Translations under genes and position numbers: made by a program
Notes under the pieces: model-generated
What the model was told of the DNA's origin: nothing
Database searches by the model: none
What the model saw: the letters and a program-made list of their open reading frames with translations, nothing else
Part shown: positions 35,816-45,624 of the stretch, piece by piece
Layout of the letters: each line of letters opens with the position of its first letter
Numbering within the stretch: position 1 is the first letter of the stretch
Assembly: GCF_006385805.1 (NCBI RefSeq)
Contig: NZ_VFSG01000001.1
Location: forward strand, 248,001-312,000
Length of the DNA: 64,000 nt
From: Streptococcus xiaochunlingii
GTDB lineage: Bacteria > Bacillota > Bacilli > Lactobacillales > Streptococcaceae
Reading direction: 5' to 3'

Positions 35816-36724
35816 ATGAGTTCAAAATTTGCTGTTTGGCTGGCTTTTGTCTTAAATTTTAGCTTTGCCATCATCGAATTTATCTTTGGCGGTCTCTTTG
35901 GCTCCAGTGCAATCTTAGCGGATGCTGTCCATGACTTGGGAGATGCCTTGGCTATTGGTATCTCAGCTTTTCTCGAAAGTATTTCCAATCGGGAGGAGGA
36001 CAGCCACTATACCCTGGGCTACAAGCGCTTTAGCCTCTTGGGGGCCATCCTGACAGCAGTCATCCTCATAACAGGCTCTAGTTTAGTCATTCTAGAGAAT
36101 ATCAGCAAGCTAATCGAGTCTCAGCCGGTGGATCATGAGGGAATGCTTTGGTTGGGAGTCATTGCGATTGCCATAAATCTAACAGCCAGTCTCATCGTCC
36201 GTAAGGGGCAGACTAAGAATGAATCCATCCTGAGTCTCCATTTCCTTGAGGATACACTAGGTTGGTTGGCAGTGATTGTCGTCGCCATCATCTTGCGCTA
36301 CACTGATTGGTACTTCCTCGATCCCCTCTTATCTCTTCTAATTTCTGCGTTCATCTTGTCCAAAGCCCTTCCACGTTTTTGGAGTACGCTCAAGATTTTC
36401 CTCGATGCTGTGCCAGAAGGAGTGGATATCCAGCAAGTCAAGAGTGATTTGGAGCAGTTGGACCATGTGACTAGTATCAATCAGCTCAATCTCTGGACCA
36501 TGGATGGCCTGGAAAAAAACGCCATTGTCCATGTTTGTCTAGAGCATGTCAACCACATGGAGGTTTGTAAAGAAGCGATTCGTACCTTGCTCAAAGATTG
36601 TGGTTTCCAAAACATTACCATTGAGGTGGACGAAGACTTGGCTACTCACCGAGCCCACAAGCGCAATATCGAAGAACTGGAAGCTGATCAACATCATGGG
36701 CATGATCATCACCACCATCATTAA
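35816..36724 (+). CDS. czcD: Zinc efflux protein CzcD, cation diffusion facilitator
   Basis: This 302-residue transporter exports zinc in exchange for protons. The first metal motif is DAVHDLGDA (about 36-44) and the second HFLEDTLGW (about 142-150); six membrane segments lie between residues 8 and 190. The cytoplasmic C-terminal domain ends in a His-rich tail (HHGHDHHHHH) likely to bind metal. TAAAGGAGG lies 6 bases before the ATG. Its control by the divergent sczA is inferred from context. Confidence 0.93.
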   Translation: MSSKFAVWLAFVLNFSFAIIEFIFGGLFGSSAILADAVHDLGDALAIGISAFLESISNREEDSHYTLGYKRFSLLGAILTAVILITGSSLVILENISKLIESQPVDHEGMLWLGVIAIAINLTASLIVRKGQTKNESILSLHFLEDTLGWLAVIVVAIILRYTDWYFLDPLLSLLISAFILSKALPRFWSTLKIFLDAVPEGVDIQQVKSDLEQLDHVTSINQLNLWTMDGLEKNAIVHVCLEHVNHMEVCKEAIRTLLKDCGFQNITIEVDEDLATHRAHKRNIEELEADQHHGHDHHHHH

Positions 36725-36835
36725 TGAAAATCGAACAATGCTTTGTTGAGGATATTTTTAAAATCATCAATTTAATATATTGACCTCGGATTCAATTTGT
36801 GATAGACTACTCATATTTATGAAAGGAACGAGTAT

Positions 36836-39361
36836 ATGTTACAACTACAACATATTTCAAAAGTGTATTATACGGGCAATCAAGAGTTTCACGCGTTGAA
36901 AGATATCTCGATTCGCTTCCGTAAAAATGAGTTCGTCTCCATTCTCGGACAATCGGGTTCAGGGAAAACGACCCTCTTAAATATCATCGGTGGACTCGAC
37001 CAATACACATCGGGTGATTTACTCATCCAAGGAAAATCAACCAAGCAATTTAAAGACCGCGATTGGGATAGCTACAGAAACCACACCATCGGATTCGTCT
37101 TCCAATCCTATAATCTGATTGGTCACCAAACGGCACTCTCAAACGTCGAGATTGCGATGACGCTCTCTGGTGTTTCTAAAGCGGAACGCAAGAAACGTGC
37201 CATCGAAGCGCTCGAACGCGTTGGATTGAAAGACCATTTATATAAGAAACCAAATCAAATGTCTGGCGGACAAATGCAACGAATCGCGATTGCGCGTGCC
37301 CTTGTCAATAATCCTAAAGTCGTTTTAGCCGATGAGCCAACAGGAGCGCTCGATTCTGAGACTTCTGTTCAAATCATGGATTTATTAAAAGACATCGCCA
37401 AGGAACGTCTGGTCATCATGGTGACGCATAACCCAGAGCTGGCAAAAACCTACTCCACTCGAATCGTACAGGTATTGGATGGAAACATCTTGAGCGACTC
37501 GAATCCGTATGAGCCTACAGAAGAAACCAAACAAGGCGACATTCAGTTCACGAAGACAAAGATGAGTTTTCTGACGGCTCTGGCCCTTTCGTTTAATAAC
37601 TTATTGACGAAGAAAGGCCGTACCTTCCTGACTGCCTTTGCAGGTTCCATCGGGATTATCGGGATTGCCCTTATTCTGTCCCTCTCAAACGGTGTGAGCG
37701 ACTATGTGAAAAAGGTGCAAGAAGACACTCTCGTCTCTTTGCCACTGACGATTAGCGAGCAAAACCAGAGTAATCTTATGGCAACATCTCCAGACTTGAG
37801 TGAAAAGCCTTATAGGGATAAAAACGAACTCGGTGTCAATACGCTTTTAACGAATCTATTGAAAAAACAAATCGGGAAAAACGATATCGCGTCCTTCAAG
37901 GCTTACTTGGACGAACACGCATCCGAAGTCGCAAAACTGACAAAAGACATTCGTTACCAATACAACCTGCAACCATATATTTACGCTAGTGACACATCAA
38001 ACGGTCCAAAGAGCATTCTTCCGTCAAACCTAGCAAGCGAAGTTGATACGGCGAACCAAACGATTAAAGGCTACTTGCAAAACATCGACTATTGGAGCCA
38101 ACTTTCAAGCGACGAGGCGATGCTTGAAGCGCAATATGACGTGTTAGAAGGTCGTCTTCCAAAGGATAAATCTGAAATCGTCCTTATCGTCGATGAAGAT
38201 AACCAAATCAGTGACCTGCTCCTTTATAGCTTACGCATCAAAGACCCTAGCGAATTAAACGATGTGAAGAAACTGGACGAACTCAAATCGCAAACGTATC
38301 AATATAGTGATTTCATCGGAAAAACATTCAAAGCCGTTGTGAACACGAACCGCTTCGCAAAAGAAAACAACCAATGGATGAATAAAATTGATGACGAAGC
38401 GTATATGAAGACGCAAATCGAGAATGGCCTCGAGCTTAGAATCGTCGGCGTTCTTCGTCAAAAAGAAGGCACAAGTTCTGGTGTAAACTCTCCTTCTGGT
38501 GGTGTGGCTTATACAAGCGCCCTTATCGATTACACTTCTGAACAAATTCAAAACAGTGACATCGTGAAAGAGCAAGAAGCCAATCCAACCATCAATGTAT
38601 TTACTGGTAAACCATTTGCCAAAGATCCAAAACCATTCAATTCGGCTGATTTAACCGAAGAAGAAAAAATCCAGTTGGTCAAATTGACGCCTGAACAACA
38701 AGCGCAATACATCCAACAATACAACGAAAACTCGGCTGCCACTTACGAGGAAAACCTCGCAAAACTAGGTGTCATCGACAAATCCAAACCGGCTGCCATC
38801 GAGTTCTACACCTCTTCGTTCCAACAAAAACAAGAGTTGAAGGACTTCATCAACGCCTATAACACGGCGAAAAAAGACGCCGGCGAAGACGACAAAGTGC
38901 TCGCCTACTCCGACGATATTCAAACCATCATGTCCTCGATTACGACAATGGTGGGCGTGATTACAACCGTACTCGTTGGTTTTGTTGCCATCTCGCTCAT
39001 CGTATCATCGATTATGATTGCGATCATCACGTACATCTCGGTTCTCGAACGTACAAAAGAAATCGGAATCCTACGTGCAATGGGGGCTTCGAAGAAAGAC
39101 ATCCGTCGCATCTTCACCGCCGAAACAGCCATCGAAGGATTTATTTCCGGGGTGCTCGGTATCGGAATTACACTTCTTGCAACACTTCCAATCAATGCCG
39201 TCGTTGCGAAAATGACTAACGTGGAGAACGTGGCGCAGTTACCATGGGAAGCAGCGCTCATCCTAATTGGTATCTCCATTGTCCTTACCATGTTAGCTGG
39301 TCTCATCCCTTCACGCATCGCCGCAAAGAAAGACCCAGTGGAATCTTTACGTAGCGAATAA
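36836..39361 (+). CDS. MacB/FtsX-type ABC transporter, ATPase-permease fusion
   Basis: The 841-residue protein joins a LolD-like ATPase (residues 1-225: Walker A GQSGSGKTT, signature MSGGQMQR, Walker B VLADEPTGALDS, H-loop VTHNPE) to an FtsX-type permease. One membrane segment is at about 268-290, a large extracellular domain spans about 295-690, and three membrane segments follow from about 695. Such proteins export peptides or sense and remove antimicrobials; the substrate is unknown. GAAAGGAAC precedes the ATG. Codons ending in CG (TCG, ACG, GCG) are far more frequent than in its neighbours, and it sits where pneumococcus has no such gene in my memory, so transfer from another genus is likely. 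Confidence 0.88.
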   Translation: MLQLQHISKVYYTGNQEFHALKDISIRFRKNEFVSILGQSGSGKTTLLNIIGGLDQYTSGDLLIQGKSTKQFKDRDWDSYRNHTIGFVFQSYNLIGHQTALSNVEIAMTLSGVSKAERKKRAIEALERVGLKDHLYKKPNQMSGGQMQRIAIARALVNNPKVVLADEPTGALDSETSVQIMDLLKDIAKERLVIMVTHNPELAKTYSTRIVQVLDGNILSDSNPYEPTEETKQGDIQFTKTKMSFLTALALSFNNLLTKKGRTFLTAFAGSIGIIGIALILSLSNGVSDYVKKVQEDTLVSLPLTISEQNQSNLMATSPDLSEKPYRDKNELGVNTLLTNLLKKQIGKNDIASFKAYLDEHASEVAKLTKDIRYQYNLQPYIYASDTSNGPKSILPSNLASEVDTANQTIKGYLQNIDYWSQLSSDEAMLEAQYDVLEGRLPKDKSEIVLIVDEDNQISDLLLYSLRIKDPSELNDVKKLDELKSQTYQYSDFIGKTFKAVVNTNRFAKENNQWMNKIDDEAYMKTQIENGLELRIVGVLRQKEGTSSGVNSPSGGVAYTSALIDYTSEQIQNSDIVKEQEANPTINVFTGKPFAKDPKPFNSADLTEEEKIQLVKLTPEQQAQYIQQYNENSAATYEENLAKLGVIDKSKPAAIEFYTSSFQQKQELKDFINAYNTAKKDAGEDDKVLAYSDDIQTIMSSITTMVGVITTVLVGFVAISLIVSSIMIAIITYISVLERTKEIGILRAMGASKKDIRRIFTAETAIEGFISGVLGIGITLLATLPINAVVAKMTNVENVAQLPWEAALILIGISIVLTMLAGLIPSRIAAKKDPVESLRSE

Positions 39362-39375
39362 AAGCTGTAAACAAT

Positions 39376-39413
39376 AAAGTGGATAGAAGAATGTTTCTTT
39401 ATCCACTTTTTCT
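39376..39413 (+). terminator. Terminator of the MacB-like gene
   Basis: AAAGTGGATA (39376-39385) pairs with TATCCACTTT (39400-39409), then T residues. The following 230 bp up to the hemH promoter are AT-rich and I see no gene or clear element in them. Confidence 0.8.
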
Positions 39414-39644
39414 ATTGTGTAGAAATTCATAGAAAGGAATTTAAACCATTTCTTCTTACATGAAAGATGGTAATTTCAAATAGATGTTGTTTTCAAAGAA
39501 TAATACAGTATCGGATTGGGCATAAAAAGATATTTGTTCCACTTTCTTTGAATGATTTCTTTTAATAGCTTGTGTATTGACCTAGAAAATTAGTGTCTTC
39601 TTCCAAATGATTTATAAAAGAGTTCCCTAAAGTAAGCCTTTTCA

Positions 39645-39653
39645 TGGTAAAAT
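39645..39653 (+). promoter_or_regulatory. hemH extended -10
   Basis: TGGTAAAAT lies 27 bp before ATG 39681; the predicted message start near 39660 supports that ATG over the one at 39663. Confidence 0.55.
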
Positions 39654-39680
39654 AGAACAAACATGGAACAAGGAGTAGTT

Positions 39681-40775
39681 ATGAGTAAAAGAGCTGTGTT
39701 GATGATGACCTTTGGGTCGCCAGAAGAGATTACCTACGAAGGAGTAGCAGAGTTTTTCACGAATATACGCCGTGGGGTTCGTCCTGAACCACATGAAATT
39801 CAGACTTTATATGACAATTACGTCCGAATCGGTGGAACGCCGCTCCAAAGGATAACTAGAGAAGAAGTGGACTTGGTTGCTACTGCTCTTGGAGATCAAG
39901 CATCGGTTTACTTTGCCAACAAATTTTCCCGCCCTTTCATCACAGATGTGATCAAAGAAATGGAGTTAGATGGAATTAAAGAGTGTTTGTGTTTGATTCT
40001 AGAGCCCCATTATTCCTACTATTCTGTCATGGGTTATGAAAAATTTTTAGAAAGTGGTCAGATAAAGTTCCAAATTATCAAGGACTGGTACCGCGAACCT
40101 GACCTACTCCACTATTGGGCTGATGAAATCCAAAAGATTTTAGATCAGATTGGAGACGACAGTTATAAGGTGATTTTTTCAGCCCACAGTGTTCCAGTTT
40201 TGGCGCTAGATTTTGGTGACCCTTATATCGACCAGATTTATGACAATAGTCGCATGATTGCAGAGATTTTAGGGCTTGAAGAGGATCAGTACACCAATAC
40301 TTGGCAGAGTGAGAGTGATATAGGTATTCCTTGGATTAAGCCTGATGTTTTAGAATATCTGCGAGATGAGAGTGAACACCCAAACCACTATATTTTTGTT
40401 CCGATTGCCTTTATTAGTGAGCATATTGAAGTTCTTTTTGATAATGATGTGGAGTGTCAGGAGCTATGTCAGGAGCTCGGAGTGGCTTATCATCGACCTC
40501 CTATGCCAAATAGCGATTCACGACTGATTAAAGCCCTTCTGTCAACCATTCAGTCTCATATAGATGGTGACTATAGTGACTATCAACCTCAGCTAGAGAC
40601 TTTTGATGAGTTGGAAGCTCCTTCAAGTACAGGTCAGATTTTGGAAGCAGAAAAAGATATTCAAATGCCCGATTTTGTCAGAAAATTGATTGATAAGAAA
40701 GGCCGCGAAAATGTCAAAATGCCCTATTTGATTAAGAAAATGCTAGAAAAGAAGTATGGGAAAAAATATGATTAA
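39681..40775 (+). CDS. hemH: Ferrochelatase (probably coproporphyrin type)
   Basis: The 364-residue enzyme inserts iron into a porphyrin. The catalytic His is in [17 protein letters not shown] (about residue 169) and the acid partner in [15 protein letters not shown] (about 246). The C-terminal extension of some 50 residues ending in [13 protein letters not shown] is shared with pneumococcal HemH. ATG 39681 follows AAGGAG by 5 bases. Streptococci generally lack the rest of the haem pathway, and no other hem gene is in this window, so the substrate may be scavenged porphyrin. Confidence 0.93.
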   Translation: MSKRAVLMMTFGSPEEITYEGVAEFFTNIRRGVRPEPHEIQTLYDNYVRIGGTPLQRITREEVDLVATALGDQASVYFANKFSRPFITDVIKEMELDGIKECLCLILEPHYSYYSVMGYEKFLESGQIKFQIIKDWYREPDLLHYWADEIQKILDQIGDDSYKVIFSAHSVPVLALDFGDPYIDQIYDNSRMIAEILGLEEDQYTNTWQSESDIGIPWIKPDVLEYLRDESEHPNHYIFVPIAFISEHIEVLFDNDVECQELCQELGVAYHRPPMPNSDSRLIKALLSTIQSHIDGDYSDYQPQLETFDELEAPSSTGQILEAEKDIQMPDFVRKLIDKKGRENVKMPYLIKKMLEKKYGKKYD

Positions 40776-40864
40776 ATGATAGAGTTTTAAATCAGGAAGT
40801 GGGCTAGAGCTCGATAAAAAGTGTATACTGTAGATAAGTAAGCAATAGAAAGTAGGTTGTTCCT

Positions 40865-41902
40865 ATGAAGAAAACAGTCTATACAAAAGCTGGGCAAGTG
40901 GGTCTAGTAGAAGTAGAACGTCCGCAAATCGAAGCGCCGGATGATGTTATTCTCCGCATCGTCCACACATGTGTCTGTGGATCCGATCTCTGGAGCTACC
41001 GCAATCCAGATATTGAAGCAGGGCATCAAAATAGTGGCCACGAAGCCATTGGGATTGTCGAAGAAATCGGAGAAGCCATTACAACGGTCAAACCAGGAGA
41101 CTTTGTCATCGCACCTTTCACCCATGGTTGTGGGGAGTGTGATGCCTGTCGTGCTGGCTACGATGGGACTTGTGACCGTCATATCGGCACCAACTGGTCT
41201 GATGGGGTGCAAGCGGAGTACATGCGCTTCGAATACGCCAACTGGGCCCTTGTCAAAATTCCAGGGCAACCATCAGATTATACAGAAGCCATGCTCAAAT
41301 CTTTCTTGACGCTGGCAGATGTCATGCCGACGGGCTACCATGCGGCGCGTGTAGCAGACGTGAAGCCTGGTGACAAAGTAGTGGTCATCGGGGACGGTGC
41401 CGTTGGTCAATGTGCAGTGATCGCAGCCAAGATGCGTGGTGCGTCTCAAATCGTCCTTATGAGTCGCCACGAAGACCGGCAACAGATGGCTTTGGAATTT
41501 GGTGCGACAGCGGTCGTAGCGGAGCGTGGCGAAGAAGGGATTGCCAAGGTCCGTGAAATCCTTGGTGGCGGAGCAGATGCGGCCCTTGAATGTGTCGGTA
41601 CCGCAGCAGCTGTCGATCAAGCCCTTGGGGTCCTTCACAATGGTGGACGTTTAGGTTTTGTCGGCGTGCCTCATTACAATAATCGTGCCCTTGGTTCGAC
41701 CTTTGCTCAAAACATCTCGGTGGCAGGTGGAGCAGCCTCGGTCACTACCTACGACAAACAGTTCTTGCTTAAGGCTGTCCTTGATGGCGATATCAATCCA
41801 GGACGTGTCTTCACCCAAAGCTATAGCTTGGACGAAATTGATCAAGCATACAAAGACATGGATGAACGCAAGACTATTAAGGCCATGATTGTGATTAACT
41901 AA
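40865..41902 (+). CDS. Zinc-dependent alcohol dehydrogenase
   Basis: This 345-residue medium-chain dehydrogenase has the catalytic zinc ligands in CVCGSDLW (Cys) and GHEAIGIVEE (His-Glu). The structural zinc cysteines are in GCGECDACRAGYDGTC (about residues 95-110), and the Rossmann motif GDGAVGQCA near 178. In pneumococcus a closely similar gene lies by czcD and protects against aldehydes under NmlR control; here hemH and the MacB-like gene intervene and no nmlR is seen. The ribosome site is weak (AGTAGG 11 bases upstream). Confidence 0.9.
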   Translation: MKKTVYTKAGQVGLVEVERPQIEAPDDVILRIVHTCVCGSDLWSYRNPDIEAGHQNSGHEAIGIVEEIGEAITTVKPGDFVIAPFTHGCGECDACRAGYDGTCDRHIGTNWSDGVQAEYMRFEYANWALVKIPGQPSDYTEAMLKSFLTLADVMPTGYHAARVADVKPGDKVVVIGDGAVGQCAVIAAKMRGASQIVLMSRHEDRQQMALEFGATAVVAERGEEGIAKVREILGGGADAALECVGTAAAVDQALGVLHNGGRLGFVGVPHYNNRALGSTFAQNISVAGGAASVTTYDKQFLLKAVLDGDINPGRVFTQSYSLDEIDQAYKDMDERKTIKAMIVIN

Positions 41903-41910
41903 CGAAAAAA

Positions 41911-41940
41911 TCTAGTAGAAATCATCTACTAGAATTTTTT
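41911..41940. terminator. Bidirectional terminator between adh and the SF2 helicase gene
   Basis: TCTAGTAGA (41911-41919) pairs with TCTACTAGA (41924-41932), with A-runs before and T-runs after. Confidence 0.85.
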
Positions 41941-41956
41941 ATTGTGAAATAAATTC

Positions 41957-44671
41957 TTATTTCAAATTTGACAACACTTGTTTCTTGGTGAAGGTACGCT
42001 CTTGTTTATTAGCTAAGGCCTTAATGCGCGCATCTAGGAGAATAGCGCGACCTTCCGCACTTCGGGTATAGACGAGGTCATACTTACCCAGGCTCTTTCG
42101 GATTTGCTCCACAAAGGCTTGGGCATCCTCTTTCCGTTTGTCAAAAAGGCTTGGTACAGCGAAATATTCTGTCTGATCGGATACTTTTTCCTGTGCTTTC
42201 AAGATATAGCGCTGATTTTCAATCGGTGCGAAGAATTCGATTATGGTTTGCGAGAAGAGTTCCTTCTCCCGCATGGTTCCGCCCTTCAAATAAATCAGCG
42301 TGTTGATGGCATCCTTTCTGTCTCGTACGACTTGGATACGGGTCTCCTGGGTTTGGATCTTGCCAGAAAGGAGAAGGGCTTGGTGAATAGCCTGGCCGAA
42401 GACTTCTAGCCGTTTATAAGGGCTCTTATAGAGATAGTAGCGCAGCCAAGCAAGGAGTGCGGGGACAGCTAGGAAGAATAGAAGAATAAGAGACGCTTTA
42501 TTCCCTCCTCCTCTACGTGAATAGTAAATCAGGTTGGCGAAAGCATCGGTCAAAGCAGCGGCCGTCAGCCAGCGAGCTAGCTTCCTGGCGTCAAAAAATA
42601 GGGCCAGGGGCAGGAAGTGTTTATCCACTTGGACCTCATTTGCAATCTCCATATTCTCCAGAATCGGAAGGGCTTTTTGCCAGCCGTCTCGGAGTTCTTG
42701 ACGATGGGTGGAGCGCTCTAAGGTCTCTTCATTGAGTTTTTGCAAGTGTTTTTTGGTATAGCGGATATTGTTAAAGGCTAGACGTTCGATACCGGATTCG
42801 ATAAAGGGCTCCTTGTAATGGAGACCTAAAAATTGCTTCATCCGTCTTTCTAAGAGCTCCAGATCAGGACTGTATTCTTTCAACTGATCAGTGATGGCTT
42901 CGATTTTTTCCTTTTCAAGATCGGACTTTTCATACCATTTTTTTAGGGAAAGATTGATGGAGACCAGGTGCCAGATGTTACTAGTTTTGTCTGGATCCTG
43001 AGGCCACACTCGGATGGCACGACCTCGCATTTGGTTGCTGAGCATAAAGCTACCGACAAAGCTCGCTAGGATAAGAGAATTGACGCAGGGAGCGTCCCAG
43101 CCTTCTCCTAGAAGAGACTTGGTTCCAATGACGACCTGGATGAGCCCTTCTTGAAAGAGTTGGGTCACAGCTGTCACCAAATCATGTTGAGAACCAATCA
43201 TGCGAAGCTTGAGAAAGTCATCAGGAGATAATTTGCCGACACTTTGGTAAGTCAGTCGATTCCCTCCAAGAAGCTCTTCTAGTCTTGGCTTAGCGACTGT
43301 CGGGATGATGACGATGCTGCCGGTTAAGACAGCAATGGCAGGAGGACTAGTTAGCTCTAAGCTTTCTCTGCGAATAGATTCAAAATAGGAGAGAACTCCC
43401 AACTGAGTGAATTGGGCGTCCTTATTCCCGAGATGAACTTCAAAGTCTTGGCGAATGTAGTCTGTTAGGACCAATTGGCGCAGTTGACTTCCAAGAGCCT
43501 GGTATTCCGCCTTGAAAATCTCTCGAACCGCATTGAGTTTTCCGAGGGATTGGTTGAGCAGTAGGTCTTGTTTTTTGTTGCGGACCAGTTTGACTTGTTT
43601 TCGATCGATCAAGCTGGCTGCTTTTAATTCATGAAGCAGTTGCTTCTCGTATTCCTCAGGTAGATTGTACCAGTGAGGCACCTGAAAGAGCAGACCTTGC
43701 AAGAGTATTTCAAGCCAGTCCAAGGTGAAAGCAGGTAGTTTCTTGGCTCCTAAAAGCTCCTGGAAACGTTTGGGAAAGTCAATTCCCTTGCTTCGAAGAA
43801 AGATCAGGGTAGCAGAGAGATACTTGGGCTCATTGAGCAATTCATCATCGCTAATCTGATCCGATAAGGCTTTGCAGTTTTGGAGGTATTGGCAAAAGAG
43901 GGGATCGGAAGTCAGTTGCTGTAAGAGAGCATTCTTTTGTTGGCTAAAGGCATCCAACTGCTTTTGCTCTTCCTTGGTTGGAAAGGCAAAGTAGACATAG
44001 TCCTGATGGGGACAAAGGGTTTCTTCCTTGACCAATTCGGGAACCGTAATTTCCTCATCAATCTCACCACACATGCGGATATAACGATCCCAAAGGGCAG
44101 GATCTCCTTCATAGGGAGGGGTAGCGGTTAGGGAGATCATCTTTAAGTCAGGGAAGGCTTGACGAAAGGCTTCCAAACTCTTCCACCATTCATTGCGCAG
44201 GTGATGGCACTCATCTAAACAAAGGGTTCCGAGTGAGATGGCTTTGAAAGTAGTAAAGATATCAAAGTCTTTGAAATCAAACGTTTCAATCTCTGCCTGG
44301 TCATCGGTATCCTCAGATTGTGATTGACCGACGACTTGGTTCATTGCGCTGTGTAGGGCCTGATAGGTAGCCACTGTAATCAGCTTAGGATGTTTGAGGT
44401 CCTGAGAGATCAATTGCTCCGCTTGGCTTTCATCGCTTAGGAATGCTTGGATAATCCGGTCCACCCATTGCTGACGAATGGTGACCGTAGGAGCTAAAAT
44501 CAGGGTTGGCTGACCAAAGCGTCTGATAAATTCGATTCCCAGGGTTGTTTTTCCAGAGCCAGGAGCTGCTACCAAATGCAGGTGGCCATCCGCCATAAAA
44601 GCGTCACTCTTATCGAGAACGCGTTTTTGATAGTGTCTCCATTGACCTGTAAAGGCTAGTTCTTGTAACAT
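41957..44671 (-). CDS. Large SF2 DEAD/DEAH helicase-like protein with C-terminal membrane segments
   Basis: The 904-residue protein resembles the helicase part of type III/ type I restriction enzymes and XPB-like ATPases. Motif I is AAPGSGKTT (about 34-42), motif II LDECHH, motif III SLTATPP, and motif VI QMRGRAIRVWP near 540. A long insert lies between the two RecA lobes. From about residue 690 it departs from helicases: two hydrophobic stretches (WLTAAALTDAFANLIYY and ASLILLFFLAVPALLAWLRYY) suggest a membrane hairpin, followed by a 170-residue cytoplasmic domain. No methylase or nuclease gene adjoins. GGGAGG lies 7 bases before ATG 44671. Role unknown; defence is possible but unproven. Confidence 0.8.
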   Translation of the reverse strand: MLQELAFTGQWRHYQKRVLDKSDAFMADGHLHLVAAPGSGKTTLGIEFIRRFGQPTLILAPTVTIRQQWVDRIIQAFLSDESQAEQLISQDLKHPKLITVATYQALHSAMNQVVGQSQSEDTDDQAEIETFDFKDFDIFTTFKAISLGTLCLDECHHLRNEWWKSLEAFRQAFPDLKMISLTATPPYEGDPALWDRYIRMCGEIDEEITVPELVKEETLCPHQDYVYFAFPTKEEQKQLDAFSQQKNALLQQLTSDPLFCQYLQNCKALSDQISDDELLNEPKYLSATLIFLRSKGIDFPKRFQELLGAKKLPAFTLDWLEILLQGLLFQVPHWYNLPEEYEKQLLHELKAASLIDRKQVKLVRNKKQDLLLNQSLGKLNAVREIFKAEYQALGSQLRQLVLTDYIRQDFEVHLGNKDAQFTQLGVLSYFESIRRESLELTSPPAIAVLTGSIVIIPTVAKPRLEELLGGNRLTYQSVGKLSPDDFLKLRMIGSQHDLVTAVTQLFQEGLIQVVIGTKSLLGEGWDAPCVNSLILASFVGSFMLSNQMRGRAIRVWPQDPDKTSNIWHLVSINLSLKKWYEKSDLEKEKIEAITDQLKEYSPDLELLERRMKQFLGLHYKEPFIESGIERLAFNNIRYTKKHLQKLNEETLERSTHRQELRDGWQKALPILENMEIANEVQVDKHFLPLALFFDARKLARWLTAAALTDAFANLIYYSRRGGGNKASLILLFFLAVPALLAWLRYYLYKSPYKRLEVFGQAIHQALLLSGKIQTQETRIQVVRDRKDAINTLIYLKGGTMREKELFSQTIIEFFAPIENQRYILKAQEKVSDQTEYFAVPSLFDKRKEDAQAFVEQIRKSLGKYDLVYTRSAEGRAILLDARIKALANKQERTFTKKQVLSNLK

Positions 44672-44696
44672 TGGTTTCCTCCCTTGTACTGTCCCC

Positions 44697-44705
44697 ATTA
44701 TATCA
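44697..44705 (-). promoter_or_regulatory. SF2 helicase gene extended -10
   Basis: TGATATAAT on the minus strand, 25 bp before ATG 44671. Confidence 0.5.
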
Positions 44706-44772
44706 TAGTTGAAAGTATTCAGTTATATGGGGAGTTGCTGTGGAAGGAAAATAGTCCATTTCGCTATCTCTC

Positions 44773-44801
44773 CTTGACACAGACTAGATGGACTTATATA
44801 A
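44773..44801 (+). promoter_or_regulatory. Nucleoside phosphorylase gene promoter
   Basis: Perfect consensus TTGACA (44773-44778), 17-bp spacer, TATAAT (44796-44801), 27 bp before the start codon. Confidence 0.8.
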
Positions 44802-44828
44802 TGTTACAAACAAGTTTGGAGGCAATAG

Positions 44829-45593
44829 ATGATTCATAAACATGAAATTCCTATTTTAGAGTTTGACGACAATCCGCAGGCGGTCATTATGCCGACTCAT
44901 GAGGGACTAAATCTGCACCTACCTGAAAAATGTGTGTACGCTTTCTTGGAGGATGAGATTGATCGCTTTGCCAAAGCTGTTGGAGCCAAAGAAGTAGCTA
45001 GCTTTGTCTCAGCTACCAGGACCTATCCGGTTTATGTTATGGAGGACCAAGGAGAGGAAATCTGCTTGGCGCAAGCGCCAGTTGGATCTGCAGCTGCTGC
45101 CCAATTTATGGATTGGTTGATTGGCTATGGGGTGAGGAAAATCATTTCTTCAGGAAGCTGTGGCGTCTTGGTGGACATGGAAGAAAATGCCTTTTTAATC
45201 CCAACAAAAGCCTTGCGAGATGAGGGAGCTAGTTACCATTATGTAGCACCCTCCCGTTATATCGAAGTGGATAGGCGAGCACTGAATGCCATTGAAAGGG
45301 TCCTCAAACAAGCGGCCATTCCTTATCAAGAGGTTATGACCTGGTCGACCGATGGCTTTTATAGAGAGACACCTGACAAGGTGGCCTATCGCATTGAAGA
45401 AGGGTGTAGTGTGGTGGAGATGGAGTGTGCCTCCCTTGCAGCAGTCGCCCAGCTTCGTGGGGCGGTTTGGGGCTTGCTCCTATTTACCGCAGATTCGCTT
45501 GCAGACCTGGAAAATTATGATCAGCGTGACTGGGGATCTGAAGCATTTGAGAAGGCCTTAGAATTATGCCTAGAAATGGTTCATCACTTGTAG
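44829..45593 (+). CDS. Nucleoside phosphorylase family protein
   Basis: This 254-residue enzyme belongs to the PNP/UDP-phosphorylase family that splits nucleosides with phosphate. The base/phosphate region ISSGSCGVL is near 107-115, and the ribose-binding VEMECASLAAVAQLRG near 197-212 carries the conserved Met-Glu. The substrate specificity (uridine or purine) is unclear. TTGGAGG lies 8 bases before the ATG, and a consensus promoter lies upstream. Confidence 0.87.
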   Translation: MIHKHEIPILEFDDNPQAVIMPTHEGLNLHLPEKCVYAFLEDEIDRFAKAVGAKEVASFVSATRTYPVYVMEDQGEEICLAQAPVGSAAAAQFMDWLIGYGVRKIISSGSCGVLVDMEENAFLIPTKALRDEGASYHYVAPSRYIEVDRRALNAIERVLKQAAIPYQEVMTWSTDGFYRETPDKVAYRIEEGCSVVEMECASLAAVAQLRGAVWGLLLFTADSLADLENYDQRDWGSEAFEKALELCLEMVHHL

Positions 45594-45609
45594 GTCTTTT
45601 CTCTTTTTA

Positions 45610-45618
45610 TGATACAAT
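45610..45618 (+). promoter_or_regulatory. Extended -10 abutting the trkH start codon
   Basis: TGATACAAT ends 6 bases before ATG 45625. Confidence 0.5.
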
Positions 45619-45624
45619 GAAGCT

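Noticed and set aside
39414..39644. The 230-bp gap before hemH searched for a gene or structured RNA.
   Set aside because: AT-rich sequence without an open frame with a ribosome site or a stable hairpin.
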